Shown here piece by piece: positions 1 through 11,255 of a DNA stretch of 64,000 nt; the first letter of the stretch is position 1; each line of letters opens with the position of its first letter. A program made the position numbers and the translations under genes. This DNA is from Alcaligenaceae bacterium (GTDB lineage: Bacteria; Pseudomonadota; Gammaproteobacteria; Burkholderiales; Burkholderiaceae_B): contig JACCET010000002.1 of NCBI GenBank assembly GCA_013416405.1, forward strand, positions 248,001 through 312,000, in the 5' to 3' direction. The notes below the pieces were generated by a model. That model was not told the origin of the DNA, made no database searches, and worked only from the letters and a program-made list of their open reading frames with translations.

Positions 1-2274
<2,274 letters not shown>

Positions 2275-2573
2275 TAATGCTCCTGGGATGAAAATGACGC
2301 GCAAAAAGGCGTACGTTCAACAGCGTTTTATTTGGTGGCAGCTGGCAAACTGAGCGGTTTGCCATGGCGTGGTAAAGCTTGGGTTTTGTAAGCTCTGACC
2401 ACAATATATTGTGGTTCTTGATTGGTTGAGCACTAATTGTAGTGAGAGCCCGCAAAGCACGCAAGCCCAAAAAGTACTTGATTTTTTATTTTTTTGTGCT
2501 TGTGCAGGGTCCACAGACAGGGCGACATCGCACGATGCCTTACTGGCCTTGGTTTGCCCGCGTGGTGAGCGGC
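2275..2573. other. Intergenic region between iorAB and nrdA (both minus strand)
   Basis: This 299-bp AT-richer gap holds the nrdA promoter/operator region and the end of the iorAB transcript. It contains the NrdR boxes at 2399-2445 and a small perfect hairpin at 2344-2363 (GGCAAAC, loop TGAGCG, GTTTGCC) in the presumed nrdA leader. No convincing gene is seen; short open frames here lack conserved-looking sequence. Confidence 0.6.
2399..2445 (-). promoter_or_regulatory. Tandem NrdR boxes upstream of nrdA
   Basis: Box 1 is the perfect 16-bp palindrome CCACAATATATTGTGG (2399-2414). Box 2 is the imperfect GCACTAATTGTAGTGA (2430-2445). Their starts are 31 bp apart, about three helical turns, the paired spacing typical of NrdR sites. 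The target gene is ribonucleotide reductase and an nrdR gene is present at 24876-25337. NrdR binding is inferred from the known family, not measured. Confidence 0.85.
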
Positions 2574-5500
2574 TCAGGCTCGAAATCGTGAAATATTGTT
2601 AACGGGACTATCGGGCCTGTTCAGGCGTTCCGTCAGGGCCTGCAGACGCGTATGAAAGGCCTGGATGGCGGCCATCTTGATATGGCCGAAGCCGCGCACC
2701 GTTTCAGGCAGTTGCGCCAGCTCAAGCGCCAGATCGTAGTTGCCGGCATCGAGTCGGCCCAGCATATCCTGTATTGCCGCCCGATATGCGCCGATAAGCG
2801 CTCGCTCCGTCTTGCGTTCGTCCGTGTACGAAAAAATATCCAGCCAGGTTCCGCGCAGGACTTTGCCGTGGGCCAGTAAGCGGAAGAATTTTTCGGTGGC
2901 GGGACCCAAACTGATTTTGCGTGGAATGCCGGTGCGCGGGTCGCGGCGCGCCAGCACAGGCGGGGCCAGGTGAAAGCGCAGTGAAAAATCGCCTTCAAAC
3001 TGCTCATGCAATGCCTTCCGGAATGTACCGTCGGTAAACAGGCGGGCCACTTCGTATTCATCTTTATATGCCATGAGTTTGTACAGCGCCTGGGCGACCG
3101 AGATCGTCAGGCGTGGCCGGCCCTGTGGCTTCAACTTGCGTTCGGCGACCAGAACCTGGTCGACCAGGTCGCTGTACTGGTTTGCGTAAGCAGCATCCTG
3201 GTAATTGGTCAGTGCGGCTTGGCAACGCGTCACGATATCGTCGAGCGGCTCGGGGAAGTGGATGATGACTGGTTGTGCCGATGCGCCACTTGCCAAAGCG
3301 ATCGCCTTGGGATTGGCTGCGGCCAGGCGGCCCATCTGAAAGGCGTTTTGATTAGCCTGCACGGCAACGCCATTCAGCTCCAGCGCACGCATGATGGCCT
3401 GCAGACTCAAGGGAACTGCGCCGTGTTGCCAGGCAAATCCCAGCATCAGCATATTGGCCATGATGCTGTCGCCAAACTGTCTTGTTGCCAGAGCGTGTGC
3501 GTCCAGCAGCTTGCTGTTTTGCTCACCCGCAGCCCTGCGCAACTGTGCGATCAAACCCTGGCGATCAAGATGGGCTTGCGGATTCCGGGTGAACTCGGGC
3601 GTGGGCGCCAGATAGGTGTTGATGACGGCCAGAGTCTGCCCCGGGCGCAGTGTTTGCAGAACCTCGGCCTTGCCGGCCGCCACGGGATCGCAGAGTATGG
3701 CAACATCGGCTTGCTGACTGCCGACGCGTACGGTGCCTGTCTGATGTGCATCGGCAGACAGGCGGATATGGCTGATGACGGCGCCGCCTTTTTGGGCCAG
3801 ACCGGTTATATCCAGTACCGAGGCGGCCCGGCCTTCAAGATGCGCCGCCATGGAAACTATGGCGCCTATGGTGATGACGCCAGTGCCCCCTATGCCGGCG
3901 ACCAGAACGTTGCAATGGCGCTCGTATCGCAGCAAGTCAGGTAGCGGCAAGGCCTTGGTTAGCGCCTGCAGGCGTTCGCGCTCGGCCTGCGAGGTATCGG
4001 CGGCCTTGCGTGGCCTTCCGCCCACCACCGACACAAAGCTGGGGCAAAAGCCATCGACGCATGAATAGTCTTTATTGCAGCTGGACTGATCAATGGCACG
4101 CTTGCGGCCAAAAGGCGTTTCCACGGGAGTCAGTGACAGGCAATTTGATTGGGTGCTGCAGTCGCCGCAGCCTTCGCAGACGCTGGTGTTGATGAACAGG
4201 CGGCGGGCAGGATCAACCAGGGTTTTCTTTTTCCGGCGCCTGCGCTTTTCGGCGGCGCAGGCCTGATCGTGTATCAGCACGGTAACGCCTTGAATTTCTC
4301 GTAGTTCACGCTGCAGGGCGTCCAGTTCGTGGCGGTCGTGCACGGTGACGCCTTGCGTCAGCACTACGCCGCGATACTTTTCAGGCTCATCGGTCGTGAT
4401 CACCACGCGCCTGACGCCTTCGCCCAGCATTTGTTGGCAGATTTGTGCAACGGAAATCTGCCCATCGACGGGCTGACCGCCGGTCATGGCCACTGCGTCG
4501 TTGAATAGAATCTTGTAGGTCATATTGGCCTGGGCGGCGACGGCTTGCCGTATGGCCAGGTAGCCTGAATGGAAATATGTGCCCTCGCCCATATTTTGAA
4601 AAACATGTGGCATGCGGGTATAGCGCGACAGCCCTATCCAGTCGACGCCTTCGCCCCCCATCTGGGTCAGCCCGCTGGTATTGCGATCCATCCAGGTGGC
4701 CATGTAATGGCAGCCTACGCCGGCATGCGCCTGGCTGCCCTCGGGAACTTTGGTAGAGGTACTGTGCGGGCAGCCTGAACAGAAATAAGGGCGCCGGGTC
4801 AGCGCGGATGTGGTCACGGGTGTTTCGGCTGCCGGCATGTCGATACCCGGACCTGGTGCGGCACTGGGCTCTTCTGTTGTAATGCTGTTTGTCTGTTGCA
4901 ACCAGCGGCGCAGCACAGAGGCTACGCCGGCCGGACAGAGCTGCCCTTGCTGTTGCACCAACGCCTGATGGTCAAGGCCACGTTTGCCTGCAATAGAAGG
5001 CCGTTTTGCCTGGTTGTACAAAATGTCTTTGATCTGGCTTTCTATAAAGGGGGCTTTCTCTTCGATCACCAGTATGTGATCCAGTCCTTGAGCGAATTGC
5101 AGGAACCCGGCTGCGTCCAGAGGCCAGCTTAGGCCCACTTTGTAGTGGCGCAGCGAAGGTAGTGCCAACTCTGGGTTTTGCCGCCCCAATTGCGACAACG
5201 CGTCCTGCGTATCCAGAAAGGCCTTGCCGGTTGTGACGATGCCCAGCCTGGCATCGGCTGCGGGGTTCACCATCCGATCCAGCGGGTGCCGGCGCGCAAA
5301 GGTTTTGACCGCCTCCAGACGCTCGGCCATACGGTGCTCTATGGCCGGCGTGAGGAAATCGCGTGCGCTATATTCCGGGCCGGCGCCATCCTCATCAAGG
5401 GCAGGCGGGCCCGATGTTGCCGGCAGCGTAAAGGAACGGCCGCTTTCAACCGTTTCGGTGACCGCCTTGAGGGCCACCCACGCACCGCTATAACGGGAAA

Positions 5501-6077
5501 GCGCCCAGCCCCACAGGCCGAACTGCTCGTACTCGTCGACGGAAGCCGGGTGCACAATAGGTATGCCCCATGCTTGCAGCGATGTTTCACTGGCATGCGG
5601 AATAGAGGAAGATGCGGCGGTGTGGTCGTCGCCCACTATCATCAGGACGCCACCTTGGCGCGAGGCGCCCGCAGCATGGCCATGGTGTATGGCATCGCCG
5701 GCACGATCCACGCCTGGCCCCTTGCCGTACCACATGGCGAATACGCCGTCGACCTGGCGATCTTCGCGCACCCCTGCCTGCTGTGTGCCCATGACCATGG
5801 TTGCGCCCAGGTCTTCGTTGATGGATGGCAGGAAGCTGATCTGGTGCTGATCCAACTGCGACTGGGCCCGCCACATGGCTATGTCGACTCCACCCAACGG
5901 GGAGCCACGATAGCCTGTGACGAAGCCGGCGGTGTTCAATCCGCGCGCCTGGTCGGCCCGCCGCTGCGACAAAACCATACGCACCAGCGCCTGGGTTCCG
6001 GTCAGGAAGATGCGGCCTGTGGTTGCGGTCAGGCTGTCGTCCAGCTGGTAGTGCTGGTCAATCAGAGGCTTTGCCAT
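2574..6077 (-). CDS. Indolepyruvate ferredoxin oxidoreductase, fused alpha-beta form
   Basis: A 1167-residue protein of the 2-oxoacid:ferredoxin oxidoreductase family. It oxidatively decarboxylates indolepyruvate or another aryl/branched 2-oxoacid to the acyl-CoA in the cytosol. The first half carries the pyrimidine-binding and thiamine-diphosphate regions (GVGCHYMATWMDRNT, GGQPVDGQIS). A cysteine-rich iron-sulfur segment follows around residues 640-690 (CEGCGDC, CVDGFCP). The second half holds the gamma-like domain (GIGGTGVITIGAI, GLAQKGGAVISHIRL) and a C-terminal domain of the fused proteobacterial enzymes. The divergent Lrp-type gene begins 118 bp away and probably controls it. Exact substrate is inferred from family naming. 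Confidence 0.9.
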   Translation of the reverse strand: MAKPLIDQHYQLDDSLTATTGRIFLTGTQALVRMVLSQRRADQARGLNTAGFVTGYRGSPLGGVDIAMWRAQSQLDQHQISFLPSINEDLGATMVMGTQQAGVREDRQVDGVFAMWYGKGPGVDRAGDAIHHGHAAGASRQGGVLMIVGDDHTAASSSIPHASETSLQAWGIPIVHPASVDEYEQFGLWGWALSRYSGAWVALKAVTETVESGRSFTLPATSGPPALDEDGAGPEYSARDFLTPAIEHRMAERLEAVKTFARRHPLDRMVNPAADARLGIVTTGKAFLDTQDALSQLGRQNPELALPSLRHYKVGLSWPLDAAGFLQFAQGLDHILVIEEKAPFIESQIKDILYNQAKRPSIAGKRGLDHQALVQQQGQLCPAGVASVLRRWLQQTNSITTEEPSAAPGPGIDMPAAETPVTTSALTRRPYFCSGCPHSTSTKVPEGSQAHAGVGCHYMATWMDRNTSGLTQMGGEGVDWIGLSRYTRMPHVFQNMGEGTYFHSGYLAIRQAVAAQANMTYKILFNDAVAMTGGQPVDGQISVAQICQQMLGEGVRRVVITTDEPEKYRGVVLTQGVTVHDRHELDALQRELREIQGVTVLIHDQACAAEKRRRRKKKTLVDPARRLFINTSVCEGCGDCSTQSNCLSLTPVETPFGRKRAIDQSSCNKDYSCVDGFCPSFVSVVGGRPRKAADTSQAERERLQALTKALPLPDLLRYERHCNVLVAGIGGTGVITIGAIVSMAAHLEGRAASVLDITGLAQKGGAVISHIRLSADAHQTGTVRVGSQQADVAILCDPVAAGKAEVLQTLRPGQTLAVINTYLAPTPEFTRNPQAHLDRQGLIAQLRRAAGEQNSKLLDAHALATRQFGDSIMANMLMLGFAWQHGAVPLSLQAIMRALELNGVAVQANQNAFQMGRLAAANPKAIALASGASAQPVIIHFPEPLDDIVTRCQAALTNYQDAAYANQYSDLVDQVLVAERKLKPQGRPRLTISVAQALYKLMAYKDEYEVARLFTDGTFRKALHEQFEGDFSLRFHLAPPVLARRDPRTGIPRKISLGPATEKFFRLLAHGKVLRGTWLDIFSYTDERKTERALIGAYRAAIQDMLGRLDAGNYDLALELAQLPETVRGFGHIKMAAIQAFHTRLQALTERLNRPDSPVNNISRFRA

Positions 6078-6094
6078 GCTTGTCTTCAGTCTTC

Positions 6095-6111
6095 ATCATG
6101 TCTACCATGAT
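6095..6111. promoter_or_regulatory. Inverted repeat in front of iorAB, candidate operator
   Basis: ATCATG-TCTAC-CATGAT is a perfect 6-bp inverted repeat with a 5-bp spacer, 18-34 bp upstream of the iorAB start codon. It sits in the divergent iorAB/lrp intergenic region, so the neighbouring Lrp-type regulator is the natural candidate to bind it. Binding is inference. Confidence 0.4.
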
Positions 6112-6161
6112 AGAGATCAGTGAGAGGTGTTTTATTGCTATTTCATCGCGTAGAATCCCTA

Positions 6162-6198
6162 GTTAACGCAATATATGTTTCGTTAAAGCCAATATATG
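6162..6198. promoter_or_regulatory. Direct repeat overlapping the lrp start, candidate autoregulatory site
   Basis: GTTAACGCAATATATG (6162-6177) is repeated as GTTAAAGCCAATATATG (6182-6198), two helical turns apart. The second copy ends on the ATG of the Lrp-type gene. Such phased repeats fit cooperative binding by an Lrp/AsnC octamer and autorepression. The repeat is seen; its function is inferred. Confidence 0.5.
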
Positions 6199-6648
6199 GA
6201 CAAGATTGATGTAAAAATTCTGCAAGCGCTGCAGCAAGATGGCAGGGCTTCGGCGCAGCAGCTGTCAGATAGGGTGGGATTGTCGACCGCGCCGGTATGG
6301 CGCCGGGTAAAGGCGCTGGAAACCGCAGGGGTCATACAGGGCTATCACGCGCAGGTCGACCGCCGCAAAGTGGGTCTGCCAGGATGCATGTTCGTTCAGA
6401 TCAGTCTTGAACGCCATTCGGCCGATATTGTCGAAAACTTCGAACGCTCGGTGCGCGATGCGCCAGAAATCCTGGAGTGCTATGCCGTGACCGGCGATGC
6501 CGATTTCCTGCTCAAGATACTCGTGCCCAGCCCTGAAGACTACGACCGATTCCTGCATCGCTTTCTGTTCAATCTGCCTGGCGTGCGCCAGACTCGAACC
6601 ATCGTGGCATTGCGTGAAATCAAGCATGAACTGAAATTGCCGTTGTAA
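6196..6648 (+). CDS. Lrp/AsnC-family transcriptional regulator
   Basis: A 150-residue protein of normal length for the family. The N-terminal helix-turn-helix (MDKIDVKILQALQQDGR, then LSDRVGLSTAPVWRRVKALE) binds DNA. A C-terminal RAM/AsnC effector domain follows (GLPGCMFVQISL, ECYAVTGDADFLLKI) and senses amino acids or related metabolites. It is divergent from the indolepyruvate oxidoreductase gene, so it is likely the local regulator of aromatic or branched amino acid degradation. Direct repeats abut its start codon and suggest autoregulation. Confidence 0.93.
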   Translation: MDKIDVKILQALQQDGRASAQQLSDRVGLSTAPVWRRVKALETAGVIQGYHAQVDRRKVGLPGCMFVQISLERHSADIVENFERSVRDAPEILECYAVTGDADFLLKILVPSPEDYDRFLHRFLFNLPGVRQTRTIVALREIKHELKLPL

Positions 6649-6751
6649 GAGTGCCCGCAACAAAGCGGCTGGCAGGCCCCAAGCATGATCAGTCTGTTGT
6701 CGGCATGGCCCGGGGCTGTTCAGGTAGAATTATTTCTGACTCCAGGTTTTG

Positions 6752-6769
6752 ACCACAACTGCTTGTGGT
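6752..6769. promoter_or_regulatory. Inverted repeat upstream of the small lipoprotein gene
   Basis: ACCACAA-CTGC-TTGTGGT is a perfect 7-bp inverted repeat ending 16 bp before the lipoprotein start. Its outer arms and flanks (GACCACAA ... TTGTGGTT) match those of NrdR box 1 at 2399, but the central ATAT is absent and there is no second box. It could be an operator or a leader hairpin. Confidence 0.3.
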
Positions 6770-6785
6770 TTTGAAAGGACGCACC

Positions 6786-7277
6786 ATGCATATTTTTCTC
6801 TTCCGTCCACGTACAGTCTGTGCGAGCCTGTTTGCAGCGGCGCTGCTTGCGGGCTGCGCTGCGCCCAGCGCGCCTCCTGCCCCCAAGCCAGAGCCGCCTC
6901 GCTGCCAAGCTGCCGCTGCCGGCGAAATGTTGGTGGGTAACTGGCTGAGCGTGCGCAAGCAAAAAGGCGTGGCGGGCGAACTGCGCACGCTGTTCACCCT
7001 GCATCCGGATGGCACCATGGCCTATACCGAGCAGCTTAAGCGGGGCAAGCAGCCGTCGCAGGGGCTGGCGGAAGCCGGCTGCTGGGAGCATGATCAGCAA
7101 ACCCTGATCCTGCGCACGCTGGAATCAAATGGCGCGCCGGTCAGCCTTGATGATCCCATTTATACCAATCGGTACCAGATCATATCGGCCACTGACAAGG
7201 CTCTGTCTCTGAAAGACGCCGACGGCACGGCCGTGACCGCGCGACGCATGTCGCCCGGCTACCGCTTGCCGTTTTAA
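6786..7277 (+). CDS. Small lipoprotein of unknown function
   Basis: Protein of 163 residues. The chosen ATG at 6786 has GAAAGGA about 7 bases upstream; an in-frame GTG at 6765 is less likely. A lipoprotein signal ends in LLAGC, with the lipidated Cys at residue 24, followed by a proline-rich linker (PSAPPAPKPEPP). The remaining 125 residues (MLVGNWLSVRKQKGVAGEL, TLHPDGTMAYTEQ, CWEHDQQTLILRT) resemble a small beta-barrel 'lipocalin-like' fold with GNW and GTM..T turns. That resemblance is weak. Predicted to be anchored in the envelope. No named family recognised. Confidence 0.75.
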   Translation: MHIFLFRPRTVCASLFAAALLAGCAAPSAPPAPKPEPPRCQAAAAGEMLVGNWLSVRKQKGVAGELRTLFTLHPDGTMAYTEQLKRGKQPSQGLAEAGCWEHDQQTLILRTLESNGAPVSLDDPIYTNRYQIISATDKALSLKDADGTAVTARRMSPGYRLPF

Positions 7278-7286
7278 TAGGCGTGT

Positions 7287-8696
7287 TCAGGCGTTTGCCA
7301 GGCGCTCCAGCACCAGGTCTCGTCCAAGAATAGCCAAGACGGCGCCTATGGCCGGAGTCTGCTTCTGGCCTGTTGCTACCAGGCGCAGCGGGATGGCCAG
7401 CTTGGGCATCTTCACCCCGTGCTCGACCAGCATGGCTTTGATCAGTGCGTCCAGGGCTTCTGTGCTCCAGTCGGGCAGGGCTTGCGCTTTCCGGGCGAAG
7501 TCGGCCAGCAGCAAGCGCGCGGCATCGTCGACATGCTCGGCCAACAGCTCGGGGCTGGCGGGCGCGTAGGCAGCGCAGAACAGCATGGCGCCGTCGGCCA
7601 GTTGATTCAGCGTTTCGGCGCGGTCTTTCAATAGGCCCATGACGGCCTGCAGATCGACAGCGTCGGGGTTGCCCTGCTGCGCACGGATGCGGGGTGCCAC
7701 GCGCTCGGCCAGGTCTTCGTCGCTGCTGTGCTTGATGTAGTGAGCGTTGACCCAGTTCAGCTTTTTGGGATCCCATTGCGCCGCGGATTTGGTAAGGTTG
7801 CGCGTCTCGAACCATTGCACCAATTGCTCGCGGGTGAACAGCTCGTCGTTGCCGTGGCTCCACCCCAGGCGGGCCAGATAGTTGATCATGGCTTCGGGCA
7901 GATAGCCGTCAGTGTCGTATTCCATGACGTTGACGGCGCCGTGGCGCTTGGACAGCTTTTCGCCATCCGGGCCCAGTATCATGGGCAGGTGGCCATATTC
8001 GGGCAAGGTGCCGCCCAGCGCGCGTAAAATATTGATTTGCCGGGGCGTGTTGTTGACGTGGTCGTCACCACGCAGCACATGGGTGATTTTCATGTCCCAG
8101 TCATCGACCACGACACAGAAGTTATAGGTGGGCGTGCCGTCGGGCCGGGCAATAATCAGGTCATCCAGCTCGCTGTTGTCGAAGCTGATGGGGCCTTTGA
8201 TCAGGTCGTTCCAGCCGGTTGCGCCTTCGGTTGGATTTTTAAAGCGCACGACAGGCTTGCGATCGGCGGGAACGGCGGGCAGGGTTTTGCCCGGTTCGGG
8301 GCGCCATGTGCCGTCATAGCGGGGCTTAAGCCCGGCGGCACGCGCCCTTTCGCGCATGGCCTCGACTTCCTCGGGGCTGCTGTAGCAGTAGTAGGCGCTG
8401 CCATCCTGAAGCATCTGGGCAATGACTTCGCGGTAGCGGTCCATGCGCTGCATTTGATAGAAAGGGCCTTCATCGGGTTGCATGCCCAGCCACTGCATGC
8501 TGTCCAAAATGGCCTGGACGGCTTCGGGTGTCGAGCGGTCCAGGTCGGTATCTTCAATGCGCAGCACGAAAATTCCCTGATGGTGGCGGGCAAAGGCCCA
8601 AGAAAACAGGGCGGTTCGGGCACCGCCCAGATGCAGGTATCCGGTGGGAGATGGGGCAAAACGGGTGCGAACGGTAGAAGAGGTGGACGAGGTCAT
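7287..8696 (-). CDS. gltX: Glutamate--tRNA ligase
   Basis: Charges tRNA-Glu with glutamate. The length of 469 residues is normal for a bacterial GluRS. The class I signature is at residues 14-25 ([12 protein letters not shown], the HIGH equivalent). The KMSKS equivalent KLSKRHG lies near residue 250. The ending ([20 protein letters not shown]) is the anticodon-binding C-terminal domain. It converges with the lipoprotein gene (stops 9 bp apart) and is divergent from the Pat-type gene. Confidence 0.97.
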   Translation of the reverse strand: MTSSTSSTVRTRFAPSPTGYLHLGGARTALFSWAFARHHQGIFVLRIEDTDLDRSTPEAVQAILDSMQWLGMQPDEGPFYQMQRMDRYREVIAQMLQDGSAYYCYSSPEEVEAMRERARAAGLKPRYDGTWRPEPGKTLPAVPADRKPVVRFKNPTEGATGWNDLIKGPISFDNSELDDLIIARPDGTPTYNFCVVVDDWDMKITHVLRGDDHVNNTPRQINILRALGGTLPEYGHLPMILGPDGEKLSKRHGAVNVMEYDTDGYLPEAMINYLARLGWSHGNDELFTREQLVQWFETRNLTKSAAQWDPKKLNWVNAHYIKHSSDEDLAERVAPRIRAQQGNPDAVDLQAVMGLLKDRAETLNQLADGAMLFCAAYAPASPELLAEHVDDAARLLLADFARKAQALPDWSTEALDALIKAMLVEHGVKMPKLAIPLRLVATGQKQTPAIGAVLAILGRDLVLERLANA

Positions 8697-8773
8697 GGTT
8701 AGTCGTTAGGCTTTAGCAAGTAATCGTCCTATTTTAGAGTACAGATCAATCAGTGTTGAAATTCGGATAAAAC

Positions 8774-11236
8774 ATGCCGCGACATCGCCTTGCCGCACTA
8801 TTTGAACCCACCAGTGTCTTAGTGCTGGCCGACCACTCCCTGCCACTGGAGCAGGCTGTGCCGCCAGGCTTGCACAAGGTCATCACCTTCGTTGATGCCG
8901 GCGACAGCGGGTCTGTTGTCTTGCCCGATAGCCTGCCCGGTGTGGCCGGTCAGCGGCTGGATCTTGCCGTCGTGTGCCTGCCTTCGTCCAGGCTGCCCAT
9001 GGCTCTGGACGCGCTCAGGCAGCATCGTCCCCGCGGTCTTATCCTGTTGTCACATACGCTGGCATCGGACGATCCGGTGGAAGACATGGTGTATTGCCGA
9101 AGTTGGGGCAATCTGAACGATTGTGCCGTGCTGGGGCCGCGCGCATTCGGAGTGCAAAGACCGCACCTGGGGTTCAATTTCAGCCATCAGCCCACGGTTG
9201 CATCGACCGGGCGGGTTGCCCTCATAGCGCAGTCCCGTTCCATCACCGCCGCAGTGCTGGATTGGGCCCAAGACATCAGCCTGGGATTTTCCGCCGTGGT
9301 GTCGTTGGGCGACGAGGCTGTTGTAGATGTAGCCGATGTGCTTGATTATCTTGCCATGGATCCGCGCACCGACAGCATCGCACTTTACCTGGAAGAGGCC
9401 TCGTCCTCGCGTCGCTTCTCCAGCGCACTGCGTGCGGCGGCCAGTATCAAGCCGGTGGTGGTGCTCAAGGTGGGCCATGGCAGCACGCAGGCTTGCGCGC
9501 AGGATGCGGTGTTCAATGCGCTGCTGCGCCGGGCGGGTGCGGTGCGCATACAATATTTCGTACAGCTGTTTTCCGCCCTGAAGGTGATGGTTTATACGCG
9601 GCGCCCACGCGGGCGCAGAATTGCCCTGTTCTCGAACGGGCAGGGGGCGGCGCAGTTGGCGCTGGACGTCATCAGCGGCAACGAGACGGTGTTGCCCGCA
9701 GAGCTTGCTGCAACGACGGTACAGGCCTTGGGCGCATGCCTGGAACCCTCGGCCGAAATTGGCAATCCTATTGTGACCTATGCCAGGCTCACGCCTGATG
9801 TTACCCAGCGTGTCACCGATATTTTGCTGGCTGATCCGGGTGTCGACGGCATACTTGCGCTGCTGTGCCCCGATCCCTTGTCGGATTTGCAGGGCGCGGC
9901 ACGCCAACTGGCGAGCCTGGCGACCAATGCGCGCAAACCCATAGTGACATGTTTTCTGGGCGATGCCGGCATGCGGCCCTTGCGTCATATGCTGGATGAC
10001 ATCGGCACACCGGCTTTTCGAACGCCCGAGTCCGCCGCCAATGCTTTTGGTATCTTGAGTTCCTATCATTACAACCAGACCCTGGCGCAGCAGATCCTGC
10101 CGCCCGAGCCGCTGGGCAGGCCGCCCAGGCTGGAACAGGCGCGTGCCCTGGTCGGCCGGGCCCAAAGCGAACGCCGTGCCAACCTGAGCCAGGCCGAATG
10201 CCGGCAGTTGCTCGATTGTTTTCACATACCCTTGCAGTATCCCGAATCCGATATTTCCTACGCCGACGATCTTGGCTGGCCCATGGCCATACGTGTTCAG
10301 CGCGACAGCAAGTTTGGCCCTTACATCATGTTTGGATCAGGTGGGCAGCCTGCACTGATAGCCAATGCCCACGAGGCTGTAGAGCTGCCGCCACTGAACA
10401 GCTATCTGGCTCGCAAGCTGGTCTTGCGCAGCAGCTCTTGGAACCGTGTGCTGTCACGCCAGCTAAGTTCTGCGGCATTCGAGTGCCTGCTGGATGTACT
10501 TGAGCGCGTCTCTGAACTGGCCAGCGAGCTGCCAGGGCTGGAGTCCCTGTTTATAGATCCCTTATATGCCGACGACACGGGTCTGTCGGCGCATGCCGTC
10601 AGCGTGAAACTGACCAGTTCGTCCATGTTGGTGTCGCCCGAGACCACCGGGTATCGCCACATGACCATCCATCCTTATCCGCGCCGTCTGGTGCAGTCCA
10701 AGGTATTTTCCGATGGCACGCCCTGGATGCTCAGGCCGATAAGGCCGGAAGATGCAGAATCTTTGCAGACATTCATACGCGGCTTGTCCGACCAGTCGCG
10801 CTATATGCGTTTTGTTTCCATGATGCGCGAGCTTACGCCGCGCATGCTGACGCGTTACACGCACATAGACTACGACCGTGAGCTGGCTCTGGTGGCGACC
10901 ATACAGGTGCCCAACCCTGAAAACCGTGGTTTTCCGCAAGAGCATATCGTGGGCTTTGCCCACTATTTGCGCAATCCTGACGGGCGAGGGGCGGAGTATG
11001 CCCTGGTGATAGGCGATGACTGGCAGCGTCGCGGCCTGGGCGCGCAGTTGATGGGCGGCCTGATAGATGCAGCCCAGGAGCAGGGCCTGACCTACATAGA
11101 CGGCTTGGTGCTGGCCAATAACCACCCCATGCTAAGCCTGATGACGCATCTGGGGTTTCAGGTTGACGGCGACCCCGAAGATCCAACCATGCGGCGCGTT
11201 TGGCTGGATTTGGGCGAAACCCGGCAGTACAGCTAG
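8774..11236 (+). CDS. Pat/Acs-type protein: CoA-ligase-like domains fused to GNAT acetyltransferase
   Basis: An 820-residue protein with the architecture of protein lysine acetyltransferase Pat. The order is a CoA-binding Rossmann domain (residues 1-125), succinyl-CoA-ligase-like domains (about 130-430), an ATP-grasp-like part (about 450-640) and a GNAT domain (about 655-815; AEYALVIGDDWQRRGLGAQLMGGLI). By family it acetylates metabolic enzymes such as acetyl-CoA synthetase. The phosphate-loop motif usually written SQSGA or SQSAA is AQSRS here, in keeping with a non-catalytic ligase half. Target proteins are unknown. It converges on estB through a hairpin containing both stop codons. Confidence 0.85.
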   Translation: MPRHRLAALFEPTSVLVLADHSLPLEQAVPPGLHKVITFVDAGDSGSVVLPDSLPGVAGQRLDLAVVCLPSSRLPMALDALRQHRPRGLILLSHTLASDDPVEDMVYCRSWGNLNDCAVLGPRAFGVQRPHLGFNFSHQPTVASTGRVALIAQSRSITAAVLDWAQDISLGFSAVVSLGDEAVVDVADVLDYLAMDPRTDSIALYLEEASSSRRFSSALRAAASIKPVVVLKVGHGSTQACAQDAVFNALLRRAGAVRIQYFVQLFSALKVMVYTRRPRGRRIALFSNGQGAAQLALDVISGNETVLPAELAATTVQALGACLEPSAEIGNPIVTYARLTPDVTQRVTDILLADPGVDGILALLCPDPLSDLQGAARQLASLATNARKPIVTCFLGDAGMRPLRHMLDDIGTPAFRTPESAANAFGILSSYHYNQTLAQQILPPEPLGRPPRLEQARALVGRAQSERRANLSQAECRQLLDCFHIPLQYPESDISYADDLGWPMAIRVQRDSKFGPYIMFGSGGQPALIANAHEAVELPPLNSYLARKLVLRSSSWNRVLSRQLSSAAFECLLDVLERVSELASELPGLESLFIDPLYADDTGLSAHAVSVKLTSSSMLVSPETTGYRHMTIHPYPRRLVQSKVFSDGTPWMLRPIRPEDAESLQTFIRGLSDQSRYMRFVSMMRELTPRMLTRYTHIDYDRELALVATIQVPNPENRGFPQEHIVGFAHYLRNPDGRGAEYALVIGDDWQRRGLGAQLMGGLIDAAQEQGLTYIDGLVLANNHPMLSLMTHLGFQVDGDPEDPTMRRVWLDLGETRQYS

Positions 11237-11255
11237 CAGTCCGACAGACTGCTAG
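11233..11255. terminator. Inverted repeat spanning the stop codons of the convergent pat-type and estB genes
   Basis: CTAGCAGTC-CGACA-GACTGCTAG is a perfect 9-bp stem with a 5-base loop. The TAG of the upstream plus-strand gene (11234-11236) and the TAG of the minus-strand gene (11252-11254) lie in opposite arms. No T-run follows on either side, so it may act as a bidirectional 3'-end structure rather than a classical terminator. Confidence 0.5.

Noticed and set aside
5178-6110. A 310-codon plus-strand frame opposite iorAB
   Set aside because: The minus strand has continuous family motifs of indolepyruvate ferredoxin oxidoreductase; the opposite frame has no conserved-looking segment or ribosome site.
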